The notes beneath the pieces were generated by a model, which did not search any database, was not told where the DNA came from, and saw nothing but the letters and a program-made list of their open reading frames with translations. From assembly GCF_036417845.1 (NCBI RefSeq), contig NC_089982.1, forward strand, positions 62,447,684 to 62,511,683: a DNA stretch of 64,000 nucleotides, given 5' to 3'. Both the position numbers and the translations under genes were made by a program. Numbering within the stretch: position 1 is the first letter of the stretch; every line of letters begins with the position of its first letter. The DNA is from Apteryx mantelli (lineage: Eukaryota > Chordata > Aves > Apterygiformes > Apterygidae). Positions 24,801 through 38,959 of this stretch are shown one piece after another.

Positions 24801-27800
24801 CAAAGGGTAAAACTCTCACAATCATTAGCCGGTTCACACAAGAGAAAAACAAATATAGTTTGTAGCATAAAAACACTCATTTCCGCTTCAGCCAAGCTTA
24901 TTCCCTACATCTGTTCTTCCCAAACTTACATCACTGTCTGGTGTTTCAGTTACTGAAGTTCGCATTTCCTATCTTTTAAAATTGTTAATCCTATTTATTA
25001 TAATGATTTGTACTCTAGGGGCTCCTAAAACCTGGAATCATGTTTAAGGCCATATTGTGCAGAAATAAACATAGAAATGCATTCGCTTTCCCAAAGGATG
25101 CACGGACTAAATGTGTGACAAGGCAAAAAATGGATACGGTAAGCAGATGGTCATGTACATGTGAAAGAAGCAATCAGCACATAAACTATATTTAATTTGT
25201 TAATTGTGTTAGGCTAGGCCCATGTGGGGATCTGTGTTTGGAGACACAGTTGGAGCCTCAAAATAGCTATAGCCAATTTTTCTGTAATGAAGAGGGATTG
25301 CCTCTGAATTTCATCTCTTTCAGGAGGTTAAGGTATCTCTTTGTGGACTTGTTTGACTTGCCCTTTGGAGAATGGATTCTTGGATTTCAATCCCTGGTTT
25401 GAAAAACCTATTCTTGATTGTATCCAATGTCTTTTAAAAATATTTAACGTAGAAACAGCCCTAGAATCAGAGACTGAGAGGCATCCTGCTTTTTTTCCAG
25501 CTGAGCAGCCCTGCTGCTGGGCTATAATTCACTTTCCCTTTTGCTTGTGCTCTCTGGAATTATTCCCTTCTGAGGGGCACAACTTCAGCAGCCTACTTCA
25601 CAACATGTTGTTGAGGACGTCACTTTGATAGCTGAGAGACATGAGTTTGAGGCTGAGGGACAAACTGAACCTGGGCTTTCTGAGAGAATTTTCTAACCTT
25701 TTGAATGCTATCTAAAATAATCACCACCTGCACTGCAGTTTTGGCTGGGAGTTGCTGTGGCTGCTGTGTTTTAGGTTGAAATTTGTGCTCTCAGTCTGCA
25801 TGGCCTTAATGCACCTACCAGGGTTTGTATCCTCAACAAACACATGCAGTTTCAGTCCCTAGGAACTCTGATATAGCTGCATCCTACTGCAAGGGGTTTG
25901 TAAGCTCTCAGCAGACTCAGCTGGGGTATTCAGCTGAGATCTGAATCACCTTGTCCTTCTTGCCTTACATGCATATGGATATCTGATTATAACTCCTTAT
26001 TCTTAACTTGGGCTCCCTGTCCTATCATGTATTTGGCTGGACAGTCTTTTTTGATTCCTACTATAAATAAGACTATTTGTTCGTAGGCTTATTCTATGGT
26101 TCCCAGAAAAGCTTGGCAGGAGATATTTTGCTGAGGCCTGTCAAGATGGTGACAACTCTGGCTATGTCTGGCTATTCTAGGTTTGGCCTCTTCCAGTCTC
26201 ACTGAAATCAGAGGACACCTTTCAGTTTACTTCTAAAGAAACTTGATGAGTCCTTCAATTGATCAAATTATGACTAGCTTTCTATTTCACTGGAAACACT
26301 GAGGTTTTTATATGTATATTATTGTTCTATACTTTTTTTTCCCCTCCTAACAGCTGAACCATTTCTTCTGGCTTGAAAACTACATACGGTTCAGAATCCG
26401 GTGCGTTCTCCAGTTGGTCCATAAGACCTATCTTTAAAGTATTAAGGAAATAGCATAAATAAAAGGTCTTATGATAGCTTTCTTACAGATGTTTCTAGTT
26501 CTGTGTGCAGAGTTAGCTGGAGAAGTGAGACTTCAACCTCTGTGTCTGGATGAAAGATGAAGTAAAGAAGAAGGACTTAAAAATGTCACAGGACTCAGCA
26601 AATTTAGGTGAGAAAGAGTAGAGAGAGAGGAACAATCTTGCTGCTTGTTCCATCAATATATTAAGGACTTTGGTAAAGTATATGAGTGCTGAGAAAATTC
26701 AGCAGGTACTGAGGGGTCAAAGACATTGTTAAAGATAGCAATAGGTCAAAGATGCTGCTGTCTCTGGTAAAAGATAAGTTAGAAATTATAGCTGAATTTG
26801 AGAAAGACAGTTGCTGAGGTCAGAAAGAGTATGAAGTTCTGTGTCCAGCCCATGACAGATTCACTTTTGGCTATGTCTGTCTTTGCCTGAGTGAGGTGGT
26901 GCTGAGCAAACTCTGATAAATTGGAGTGTGTAATGAGGCATAGCCAGAGGACCTCAGTCTCTGTGTGTAACAGAAACATGAAGTAGCACTCAAGTCAGGT
27001 ACTCAGAAGAAAATCAGGATATCCCTGGTCACTCAGGTCACTGGTTTGAACGGGTACAGCAGTCCCTAAGGCCCTTTAGCAATGCAGGATCAATATGGCA
27101 ATGTGAATACAAAGTAGATCCTCACCTGGTTCTTTTCTAACCACCATGGTCTGCCTCGGTTTCCTCACTCTCACCAGAGAGCATCAGTAGAATGCAAATA
27201 AAGCCAGAATCTGGCTTTCAGAATACTTATTCCTCCTGGGTCTGAACGAACCAGAAACTGCACGGTTTGATTTTCTTTGCAGCACTGACAGGAAAACAAA
27301 CAAATTTTTTACTTGAATTTCATATGTCAGCACAACTGCCTGCTAAGCTGCTTTTTGCTCTCTTCTGGTTCAGAAGTCACTTTTCCTTAGACTTCCATTT
27401 TCAGAGTTCAGAGTAGCTGAAGACAGTGAGTCTGTTTAAATATTGAAATATTTTCTTGACTTGGATTATTTCTCAACTAAATATATATATTTTTTCTCTC
27501 TTTTGTGGCCTTCTGGAATAATTTCATATTTGTTGTGTCAATTTTATGGATGCTGTTGTCAATCAGAAATTTTGTTTGGGACATTAGGAAAACTGAAAAG
27601 ATCCCACAGTCTGTGCAAAGGCTATGTTCTACTGCCACAGAATGAAGTCTGTGAGAAAAATGCGCAAGCCGAACGGGTTCCCAGCAGTATTATGTGATTA
27701 CACTATGTAACTGCCACTAGCTCACAGCATAGCTGCACACTGTATGCTGCTATGAAATCAAGCTCTTCTTGGATCTTAGAGATGATCTTTCATGTACTGA

Positions 27801-30639
27801 ATGCTATTCCCTCTTGTATAAACTTTGCTTGTGAGTTCTGTGCAGCAGCAGAAACCCAGTAACAATTTTCTGGCCTTCTGCAGCAATTTGGGCGCTATAG
27901 ATAGCAGAAACTTTAAAAAATATTGTTGTAAGACTTTGAATTTTTAGGTGATCTGGGATGCACTTTGAGAATAGAGGAAGGGAGGAAAGGAGAGGAGGTG
28001 GGGCCCTCACACACTTCAGAATTTATAAAATACTTGTAGACTAAAATAAGAAAATAATAAAAACTTTTAATATTAAAGCAACAATTAAATGTATGTGAAC
28101 TAAATGTATATGTACAAGTTAACTCATAAATAGTTTTGGCATCCTGGGTTATTGAAAACTCATCTTTTGTTTGCATACCAGTTTTGTGAATAGGCTCACT
28201 ATTTCTTTCCTTTTTTTCCCCCTCATTGGGTTTTTGGACCTGGGTATGAAGAAACATTGCTGGTATTTAGCAGGCCTTTATCCTTTAAGTATATCATACC
28301 TTTTTACTTAAGGGAGTAATATTCTGAAAGTAGGCTTGGATGTCTATGGAGATTGCTTTAAACAGATATTGGAGTTTTTGTATATATGCCTTTAGGCAGG
28401 ATTGAGGCCAGGTAGGATATATGATCCCAGCTGTGGTATTCAACTGGAGCTTTGTGTCCCCCAAATCATCTCGCCTTGAATATTTCAAATGCTTCTGATT
28501 TGTTTAGATGATCCAAAAGATTGCTAGTGGCAGGTAGTGTGGTGTTGTTCTAACATTCAGAACATTAGCCTCTTTTAATAGAAAGAAAATTGGATAAAGC
28601 TGGAAATACTGTGACTCACTCATTGTCTTCTGAAAAAAAAATAAAAAGGACCCAGGAGCTTTCTTAAAATTGTCAGGATATTGGATTTATCCATCTAATG
28701 GAATAACCTGCAGCTCTTTGTAAGGGAACTGTTAGAGGTCAGTGTGCTCTCCCTCCTGAACCCAGATCAATTCTCATATTTTTGATCTTTTTCTCCTTCA
28801 CCAAATTCCCCTCTTTCTTTTCCCCATTGTCTTAGCTTGTCCTTCTCATGACCTTTTGCCAGGCTTTCAACATTTTCTCCTTCCATTTTTCACCTCTGAT
28901 ACATGACTTAGAATGAGTCAATGTATTCTTGTATTTCTTCTTTATGGTATTTAACTTTTTCTAACTTCAGAGTGGAAACAGGCAAGCTTTTATTTGTTAC
29001 CACAGAAATATTAGGGGAAAGAAACAGTTCAGAGCCAGTTTTGTCACTCAGTGCTTGTAACCACAAAGCATCATCATTAGAAAATGCAGTGAAGCACTTC
29101 AGAGAGAAAAGTAATCCAGTGATGTTCACTATTCTGGTATGCTGAAGGTATAATAGTGAATGGCTAGTAAATCTTAAACCCACACAAGGAGAATAAAAAA
29201 AAAAGTCTTACCAATCAGTTTGTACTCCATTGACTCTTTGAAGTTTGTTTTAGATGTCTTGATCCTGCAGTAATAAAACAGCACTTTGCAAGTGGTCTCT
29301 TCATGTGTCTGCAAAGCGAAGTAGGTGAGGTGGAGGCTGACTACTGCAAACAATGTGGAAATGTAAAAACCTCCTCTTCATGCCCTTGTAAATTCTTAAT
29401 TTAGACAACAATCAAACAAATCACTTGAGTAATATGCTCATCTCTTTGAGCTGAATCGGAATGCTAACCTGCTTAAAGTGAGCATGAACTTGCCTGCTAC
29501 AGTGGATTAGGGCTCATGTGAAATGTTTATACTCTAAACAACAACAATAAAATTAGAAAATCTTCAAATACACAGTATTATGGGATTCTTTTTCTTTGGT
29601 AGGGGCCAGGATATTTATAGTATCAGCTAAAACTTTACCTTTACTTTGTGCTTGTCAGAACTTTCTCCTTCAGGTTTTCATGAACTTGGAAACTTAAGAA
29701 ATGCCTCTGGCATTTCAGTAATATCCTAGGTATCTGGTAAAACTATTGTTCTTTCAGATAAGTGTGCTCTAGGCTAAATGGAAAATTCAGTAAAATGTTT
29801 TCTGTTGAGAATTTACAGAGAGAAATTTGTAAGATAATGGTAGATTTGGAATAAAACAAAGCAGATGCTTTTGCACCTTTAAAAATACTAATATTTTCTG
29901 TATTTCTCATAGCAGATGGAATGTGGGCATATGCCCATGTGGATCTGTGTGTGCATGCAAAGCGGTAATAAATTTTAGTCACAAGTCAAGCTCATTTTTG
30001 TGTAACAGACAACGTATTTTGCTGTGGATTTTAAAATTTGTGCCATGTGCTTTCTTTGATCCCCAGCATCTCTCTGCTTCAGCAACAATAACTTGACAAA
30101 TTTCAGTGCAGCTTGTATTACTAGCCTGTATTCCAAATTGAGCTGAATGTGCTGGTGTGATTTTTGAACTTGCATGATATTTCTTGTAAGATGGTGAAGT
30201 TCTTATGGCCTTGCAATCCCTATCAGCAGAACTCATTTAGGATCTACGCCATAGTAATATATTCATGACTTCAGCATCAGTAGGTAATAGGGCTGGGGGT
30301 GACAGTACAAGGCGATTGCATGGTCATTGCAGTTGCTGCTGTTTTTGCTACACCATTTTTGCATACATACTCAGGATTTGCATAGTTGCAATTATATGAA
30401 CTAGATTTGTGGTTAAACTCTGTAAAGTTCTCTTAAAATGTCACTGCTAGCTTTTAGGTTTGAAAGTACCCTTAGCTGTACATGTAGTTTCACAGCTGCT
30501 GTAAGCCTACAACGTCCAGAAGACAACAATGCCTAGTGTTTGACCCATAGGCAGTATTCAGAAGCTTGAAAGAGCCTGAAAGATGACTTAAAAATAAGTG
30601 CATAGTGCTAAATTTGTAATTCAGCAGCTTGTGATTTGG

Positions 30640-30830
30640 GATCAAATTCAAGTGGCCCAGATACATGATGTGACTCATTGTTAAGGAGAGCCTGGGAACC
30701 CTTGATTCACCGCATTGCTCTGTTGCCCTACAGCAAGTCACTTGGCTTGTATGTTACAATTTCATATCCTTCCCAGAGCTTAATGTTTGTGCAGCACTTT
30801 GGAGATTTATAGCCCTATTCAATCTTATAC
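30640..30830 (+). mobile_element. MIR/CORE-SINE-like relic
   Basis: The block holds CAGCAAGTCACTTGGCTTG followed about 50 bases later by AGCTTAATGTTTGTGCAGCA and CTTTGGAGATTTATAG. These match the 'gcaagtcacttaacct' core and the 'ttaatgtttgtaaagcgctttgagat' tail of MIR-like amniote SINEs. The copy is diverged; ends are approximate. Confidence 0.5.
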
Positions 30831-33800
30831 TGATGCAAAGAGTTGAGAAAGTTTCTATGCATCTGTTAAAGGTGCCTTTTGTGCTTCAGGTGGAGTGAAT
30901 AATAAGGCTTATGAAGAATATGTTATTGTTTGTTACTATCTATTTTTTAAGTGACTTTTTACTGGAGTCTTCTTGTGTCTCTTTTTACCTTAATGCTATT
31001 CTTATTTGATATAGCTGTCATTATTAATTATAAAATAGATTCTGCCATTTAATTTCTGTCCTAATCTCTATTTAGTCTTACTTAATAGTGTAATTTTGTC
31101 TTCATGGCCTCATTTGTTTTGTGTAAACCATGGTCTAAACATTCATGCATACCATGGAGCTTTAAAAGAAAATAAAATCCATGGCCTCTTGCCACATGTT
31201 GAAAAGATGCAGATTTTATTTAACAAATGTAAAAGATGCCTCCTGTTTAACTAAGCCCTATGGTGCATTCTTATCTCTAGTGAGTTGCTTTTGTCTGCTT
31301 AAGAAATTTTGGAGCAGCAAATTAGCTAAAGGGTTATCTTTCCATTTATAATTGGGTTTTGTTTATTTATTTTAAGTCTACTAGGAAATATGTTTCTATA
31401 TTTCACTGGAAATGGAAAAGAAAAATAACAAAAAGGAGAGCTGATAGAAGTCATAGCTGTTGGTAAGTTGTAGGCATATCCATTATATCATGTCAAGTGA
31501 TAAGTGATTTCACTGTGAACTTCTGCCTGAAAATTACAAGGTGTTTGACTGGCTTTTGACCCCAAAATAGGGATTTTTTTTAAAGGAAAAGCAATGAGTT
31601 AGTGAAACTGTCTGCATATAATGTTAAAATGAGTGCTGAAAACTCAGTGTCAAATAGCTTGATGCTTAAGAAAAGAATACATGCAGAAGCTGACTTTCAA
31701 GTGAACCAGTAGTTCATTTTCTCTGTGTAAGCCAGGATCAGGCATAAACCATTTCTATGGTTGTACTTTAAACTTGAGTTAAAAATATCCCTTTTTCATT
31801 GCATTTGGAGCTTTCTCCTCTTTTACTTGGTGATAGTGTGGAATGTGGCTGTTATTCCTGCAAATTACACTCATAACTAATTCATAACTAAATATTCTTT
31901 TACTATCATCCTTGTTTAGCAACATCCCTTTTGAGGTGTTCTTGGAAACTTTGTCTGATGCATAAAACAATGTTTGTAAATCGAGGAATGTTGCCACATC
32001 CTGTTCACTTATGTTGTTTAATACTTTTTATATTACTCTTTTTGAGAAAGCCTAACACACTAAGTTGCTCCAGTTTATTGCAAGATGTAACTACAAATGA
32101 ACTCAGACCTGATCTTTGGAATATGCTTACCATGTCAGTGCAGGTTGTTTATGCAAGTCAATAGTATCTGCATGGTTGTCATGGATCCAAGCAGCAAGTA
32201 GTTTTCACATTCCAAAATAACCTGGAATTAAAAAAAAAAATAGGCTCTTAGTTCTTATGCTGTAGAAGCTCCAATTTGCATTTTCCATTTCATTTAGTTG
32301 CTGGAAAATTTGCTATCTCAAAGTCATATGTTCAAAATCTAAATGTGGTGTGATAAGCCTGTTTTGCCATAAACCCTGGGTGCTCTTTGTGCTGCACAGA
32401 ATTAACCTTTTAGACACCATGAACAGTTATTTCTATATTTACCTTCTCATTCTGTTGTTGGATCCCTTTCTAGGTTTTTGGTTTTTAAAGCTGGATCTGT
32501 CCTCTGGTTGAAGTGTGCATGTGGGGTGGTTCTTTTGCTGTGCAGGCTAGGAAATTGCTGCTCCATTCCACCTATCTTGCTGCTCCGTGAGGAGCTCCCT
32601 CCATACAGTTTTCAGGAACCATATAGAAGTTCTTTGTTGCAGAGTGTTGCGAGAAGCCCACCAAGTACTTTTCATAAGAAAATAGCCTTCCTCACCCTAA
32701 GGATCAAAGAGGACTAGTATGTATTTTGCTCAAAACCCCCCCACACAAAATGAAAAAACAGGGTTTAACTCTTTCTTCCAAGAAATTCATAACTTGGGCC
32801 TCCAAGCTTATCTGGAGATAAGCTACTTGTAGACATTAGTTATTTTCTGTTTTTGGACAACAGTATTAGAACTCAATGCTCTCCCTGACGGTTTCAGCAA
32901 ATGTTTGGCTATCACTATTATTTTTAATCTATGCCCTGTGACATGTATTCCCTCTCCTTTCCCTTCGCTAATAGCCTTGGCCTTGCTGTGCTTTTGTGGT
33001 ATTGTTCAAATACTTTCTCTGCTGCAAACTCTGTTGTCCAATAGCTTTTTTTGATCTTTTTGGTCAGTTCAACTCTTCATCTCAATTCAAATTTCAGCGG
33101 AACAAACCTCTGATTTACATACATTCTTGGCATTTCTGCCCATGTATTTCACTATAAATATTTACATACAGTTGTGTTAGTATGCTCTTTGTGCAAGGAA
33201 GGTTGAGCTGGACTTTATATGAGGGGTTACTATAAAACAGGCCGGTTGCATGTTGATGATAGAACTGTGATTGACCTTCCTAGGAGTGGAATCAAAGCCT
33301 TTAAGATTCTGTTGCAAGGTCCTGAAATTGAGAAGTTTCATGAAATCAAAGCTGAATTTGAAAATCCTAAATTGCTTCTATTAATGCTTGGAGTCCAGAA
33401 ATAATCTTTCAGTTGTAAAACTGTATACTTCTCCCTTCTGTTCTATAGCAATAAGGAAAAATAAAAATGTAGATAACTAAAGCTATCTTAGTTTGTTGAG
33501 GAGGATAAATGAATAGTTAGGTTTTTTAAAAATAATTTTGAGGTTATTTATTAGTCTTTCTTGAGTTTTAAGAGGCTTTTCAAGGCCTTTTTATATGTTT
33601 ATCAGTACACTAGTTCTTGAATTATGCCATTATGCTCCCTGTAAATATAAACCTAGTCATTAACAATATGCAGTACATAAGGGGGTAACTGAGGTTCCAT
33701 TCATTAATTAACATTTGAATCAACACTGTTTAACAGCTCTTCTAGATCTGACTAATCTCCCTGATTTGTGGTGAGCCTGAGCAGCAACCAAAAAGGTACA

Positions 33801-34403
33801 GTTTATTTCCTGAGTGGTAAAGACAGGCTGACAAGAGGAGATAGCCTTAGGCTACAGGCGAAAATAGGCAGTAATCTTCTGGAAGAGCCCTGTGATCTTG
33901 CTAGTTTCTGGGTTGCATGGACTGAACTTCCAGCTCCCACCTGTGTGAGCTGAGTTTTGCTTACCTTGCCATAAATTGAAAATGTCATAAACTGCTGGTG
34001 TATTTGTCTGTAACGAGATGTATTCAAATAGGGACAAGGAATTTCTGAAGAATTATTAGCACCTTTCAGTTAGCTAAGGCAGCTTATGATAATGCTCTCC
34101 GTTTAGTTGATCTTGCAGTATATTATCACGTGCCCATTTGTGTCTAGATACAGGTTATTAGCTGTAACTATCTGTTAAGGAGGCCACTTCTAAAGTTTGG
34201 GTTGTTGGCAGTAAGAGAGATTTTTATGTTCTATTTGATCCACCAGTTTCAGAGACCGTGCTGGCTACTTTCTATTTCTTTCTGGCAAGTAGTGATCATG
34301 AGCTACGTTAGATAGTGCTATCCTTGTTCCCAGCCAGCTTTTTGCTGCCTGGAGTGTGAATCACAACAAAATAAGTTTATCTTATATTTTATGAAGTGTT
34401 ATG

Positions 34404-34470
34404 TAGAATCATAAAACACTGCACTGGAAGGGACACCTGGAGTTCATCTGGCCCAGCCTTCTACTTAGTA
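34404..34470 (-). mobile_element. degraded CR1 LINE 3' end, minus orientation
   Basis: AGAATCATAAAACACTGCA, CTGGAAGGGACACCTGGAG and TTCATCTGGCCCAGCCTTCT match the reverse complement of the CR1 terminus (octamer, GGAAGGGACC, ATCATCTAGTCCAACCC). It is diverged and only about 67 bases long, so it is an old copy. The right end is uncertain. Confidence 0.7.
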
Positions 34471-35949
34471 GAAGTGAATATAGGTCTACAGCATGTTACA
34501 AAACATATAACACCCAGGACTCAACTCATTAATATATAGGAAACTTGGATCTTTATTGGCAGTGTCTGTGACAACAGCATATGGCTCTGCAACGCAAGTG
34601 ATGCAGTGTCAGTTTACTCTGTCTATGTTTGCATAGTCCTTTACAGATAAAGATCTCCCAGAAATCTGGGGTGAAAGTTCTGCATCCTAAGTTTTCCACT
34701 TCTGTAACAATTTCCTGTTTGTAGACTGGGTGTTAGAAGCTTTCTCATTGCTTACCTTCAGATTTCAGGCCAAAATACTAGCAATCTGTCTCTTGCTTAA
34801 AGAACCTGGAAGAGGAAAAGAACATGAAATCCATGCTCTATTGCTATATATTGCTGTTTGCGTATGTTGCCATTTGCTCTGGCAATACAGAGACATTTAT
34901 CTTCCCTCTAGAAGAAGATATTTGAGGCAATTTCTCTGGGGTATGTAGTTAACAAGAGAACTGTTAGTTGTAGTGCTTTCCGGGTACCATTTGTTTATCA
35001 TCTTAAAGCTTTTGTTGTCAGCACAAGCAAAATAATAACTAGATAAGAAATGTCTTGTGAGCGGGACCTTTTGAGCTTCCTCCTGCACGTTACTTGGGCA
35101 CAAAGGTGTTCAGGTACCCAATTTCTGTAAATGCTGTTCAGTCAGCATTGAGAAATCGTGGCAGTTTGCCAGACAGTACTCTGTGTATAGAGCACCTTCC
35201 TTTTCTTTCTTCATGCAAGTTGAGGACATGCAGCCTTTCATATGATCTGAATCTGAGAAATCAGCCTACCCAGATGCTTAAAAATTAATTAGAGACAGAG
35301 AGAGACCAAAAACAGCTCCTGGTTCCTGCAGCTGTCAATGCCCATAAATCAGCCCTGTTTTTCCTTTTGAAGCAGGACAAGAGAATGGATTTAATTAATG
35401 GGTTTGACTTGCTCTAGAAACACACTGTAGAGAAATTGTCCTCCCCACACCTTTCACAGATGCTGTAAACATACAAATGTTATTGTGTATTTACTCCTGA
35501 ATGCTTGCCAGCATGATTGCGCTAGATACAGTTGAATGCCTCAAGCAGCTGGCAAGCCAATGATTGCAACAAATCCTTGTTCTTTCAACACCCAGATCAC
35601 AGCCACAAAGCAGCAGCAGGTTCGAAGGCGTTGGATGGCTGGTGTCACTTCCTTGGTTCCACCTGAGTGCTGCTCAACAAGGGCATTAATAATGGCTGCT
35701 ATAGGATGCGGTAGGGGAAAACAAAAAGGGTGTTTTTCTTCTGACTGGGAATTTAATTACATGTTGAATTCCCTTATATATGTAAAAAAATAGGTAGGTT
35801 TATCCAGCCACTCCATTTAAAAAAAAAGAAAAGGAAAGCTTATTCTTTTTAAAATTGTCCCTACAGTGGATAATCAGGAATATTTCTGACTTTATTGTTT
35901 GATTTTTCTTGTATTTTTAATTCTATCTTATTATATGTAGAGAGACACT

Positions 35950-36250
35950 GAAACTGCCCAGCTGGATCAGACCCAATTTTGGTCCTGTGGTCAGCATCAG
36001 ATACCTTAGAAGAAGTTGCGCAAACTCCCCTCAGGGAGCTGATATTATGCAACTTCTACTTTCCATCAAACATGGCTTAAGTCTCTGTAGTATGAAGGCC
36101 TATATCTCCTAGAACTTTTAGCTTTTTTAAACTTATGTTTAATTTTGTCGTATTCACTGTTGTAACACTGGATAACGCTCGTTGTTTTGCATGGAAACCT
36201 CATTATACTCTTTCCCTTGGTGACAAATTTATAGATGCCAATCGCCCAAG
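35950..36250 (-). mobile_element. ancient CR1-type LINE relic, minus orientation
   Basis: CAGCTGGATCAGACCCAATT, GGTCAGCATCAGATACCTTA, ATGGCTTAAGTCTCTGTAGT and ATATCTCCTAGAACTTTTAG resemble the segment of the old amniote CR1 consensus that starts with 'gctggatcagaccaatggtcc'. It is probably the same broad family and orientation as the relic at 14.5 kb but covers a different part. Divergence is high and the right boundary is a guess. Confidence 0.5.
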
Positions 36251-38941
36251 TTAGTTGTGCTGGTGGAAGAATTTCATTTGCTCCATTCTGTATTTTTTCC
36301 TATTTTGATCTGACTAAATGTTCCCTGGCATATATATTATATAACAAGATGGCTATACCTTCCCTATAGTCTGTATTGCAGTGTATGTTTCATTGTGTCC
36401 CTCTAGGCACCTAGATAACTTTGGAAAATGTATACTAAGAAATGCTGGTTATGTTAGAAGAAACAGTAATTCAGAGCGTTATATTAACTTTTCTGTGTGG
36501 ATGTTTTTTGGGGTTTTTTTTGGTTCGTGTGGATGTTTCTGAGATGTGGGCTTAGTCTCCAAGGAAAGAATCATGGACAACAGTGGTGCTTTATTAAAAT
36601 ACTGAAAAAATAGCTATAATGGCTGACTGCTGCCTTATATTAAAATCTGAATTTTGTTTTCTCGGAGAGAGTGTTGTGGACAGGACTGTAGCTGGGGCTT
36701 CAGGAGAATGGGGCTTCTAAGTTTCAGAACAATATTACCGGACTTTTGGTGAGTGTATTTGTGAATACATATGTGGAACTTAAGTTTTAAAATGAATGCT
36801 AAAAGTGCAAGTCACTGCACATTTTAATCTGGCAAAATTCTGAGTCTTCTCTTCCTTTCCATGACACACTCATAGCTTGAAAAGATCCATGATGCTTGTT
36901 TTTTAAACCCTCATGCCAAAACAAGAGCATGTATAACAAGAAATGTTTGCAAAGAATGCCAAACACCGGGCAACTGGTATGCTTGGTCTCTGTGTTTGTT
37001 ATGAGAGAACATTTTTTCATTAAACTGTAGAATAAATATTTTAGCTTTCTCATCTGTATGTAACAGCTTTAAATCAAAAGATTTTAATCATTCTTTAAAT
37101 TATTATTAAAGCTATACCAGGAAGCACTTTATTATGTGAAAAATCCTCATCAGCCCAATTTCAGCAGTGCAATTTCCTGTAAAGGCTCTGTGTTGCACGC
37201 TCTGATATCTCACATAGGAATGATTGCAAAAGTCACTGTCCCCAGCTGTTGGTCCCATCTCATTATTGGACAAGGCCATTTTCAGAGTAGGGAAGGTGAA
37301 AGAGGCTGCGTTTCTTCTACTCCTTTGTCACCAGAATTCACAGCGCACATTAATATGAACTGCGCTTAAACTTAATGCTGCCTGTTCTACTGTGTCTTCT
37401 CTGTGGCAAGATCCAGTTGCTTTCCAAGGGACATAAACCTGTGGCCTTTAAGTTTGATAAAAGCTGCACTGTGAATCATTTGGACTTGAGTCTTAGACTT
37501 AGCTGTGTGTTGGTTTGCCACTTTATTGCTGACAAATTAAAGGCGGGTTGTTTGCTGCCTTATCTGCAGTCATGCCTTGCTTTTAGCTGTCTCACCCATC
37601 TCTGCATTGCGTCAGAAGCTTAATGGGGATGTGTTTGGGGAAAGGCTTGTTTTCAGCCCATTTGTGTTCTGGTGCAAAACATTGGGGCTCAGTTTCTGGT
37701 TGTCATTTCTTGGTGTTATATAACAGTAAGAGGTGAATTATAGTGGGCAGAGCCAAGGGCACGCTGCAGGTCTGAACACGTTGTTTCCCTCGCGTTCGGC
37801 TGGAGAGATGGCTCACTGCAGTGCCTCTCTGCTCCGCTGCGGCGGGGGATCGTAACCTTGTTCGCATTTACCTAGGACCTTGGGCTCTCTATATTCTTAA
37901 AACAAATCATGGATTTATCAGTGGGGAGGAGGGGGGCAGGAGGAGGAGATGTGTGCACTGTGGATGTTTTCTTTCTTTTTCCACTGCCACCTTCATTAAA
38001 ACTACCCGATATAAATGTGTCCAATGCTTTCCACTTTTCTGGGTTTCACCTGGACCTGTAGCTACCTTGCTTAGGACCTGGCTCTTCATAAGTAGTATTC
38101 TCAGATACCCAGTTACCTCCCAGTCTCCAACAATTTTCAATCAGTGGTGGCAAAGCAACAGCTAGTTTAGCTACGGGAATTATGCAGGTTTCTGAAGAGT
38201 GTAATCCACTGTCATAAGCTATTCCATGGGCAAAGAGCCATGGGGAGCCTCCTGCACAATGGGATTTCCCTCCATTCACATTTCTGAGGGTGTGGAAATG
38301 GATGATAAATAAATCCTGTGTCATAATTTAGAGTGAGAAGATTGCAGACTGATTCCATAAGTAGAAAAATCCCTTAAGAAAATGCATTAGGTCTATAATC
38401 CTTTCAGTCAGAAGGTTAGAGATACAATCAAAAACTAGCTTATAGAAATGGCTTAAAAGTAAAGCTTTTGCTAATAGAGGTAAGAAATATATGATGCTGA
38501 AGGCTATGAAAATTTGAGAACTTTGGGAAATGGTATTTTTATGGTCGTGGTCACAAAATGTTCTGAGTTATAATTAGTTGAACATGACTCTGCTAGTGCA
38601 ATATTTGAAATAGATTTGTGGTTTAAAGCATCCTGGTGTGCTCAGCGTTCATTCATATATTTGGATAACCCATGCAGCCTTTAAGGCCCCAACTTCAGTC
38701 TGGGACTTGTTCATTATAGTTCCTACTTGTGTAGCTGACCCAGCTGAAGAATGAACTGATGTGGAACAGAAGCGCTGCAGCTGACATTTTGCATATTCAG
38801 TGCTATCAAACACAGGGCTGCAAGCAGGATTCTCTGATTGCTTTTGCTATGTGTATATCTGTCCCTTGTTGCTGTGGTTAGTTTGTGGATTTTATATATA
38901 TGTATCATATCAATATCATACTTTTTTATTTTCATACTTAA

Positions 38942-38959
38942 ATATATATATATATATAT
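38942..38959. repeat. (AT)n microsatellite
   Basis: About nine AT units in an A/T-rich stretch. A similar short AT run lies at about 57901-57916. Confidence 0.85.

Noticed and set aside
36495-36538. Repeated GTGTGGATGTTT words flanking a G/T-rich stretch
   Set aside because: Two 12-base copies in simple T/G-rich sequence are easily explained by slippage.
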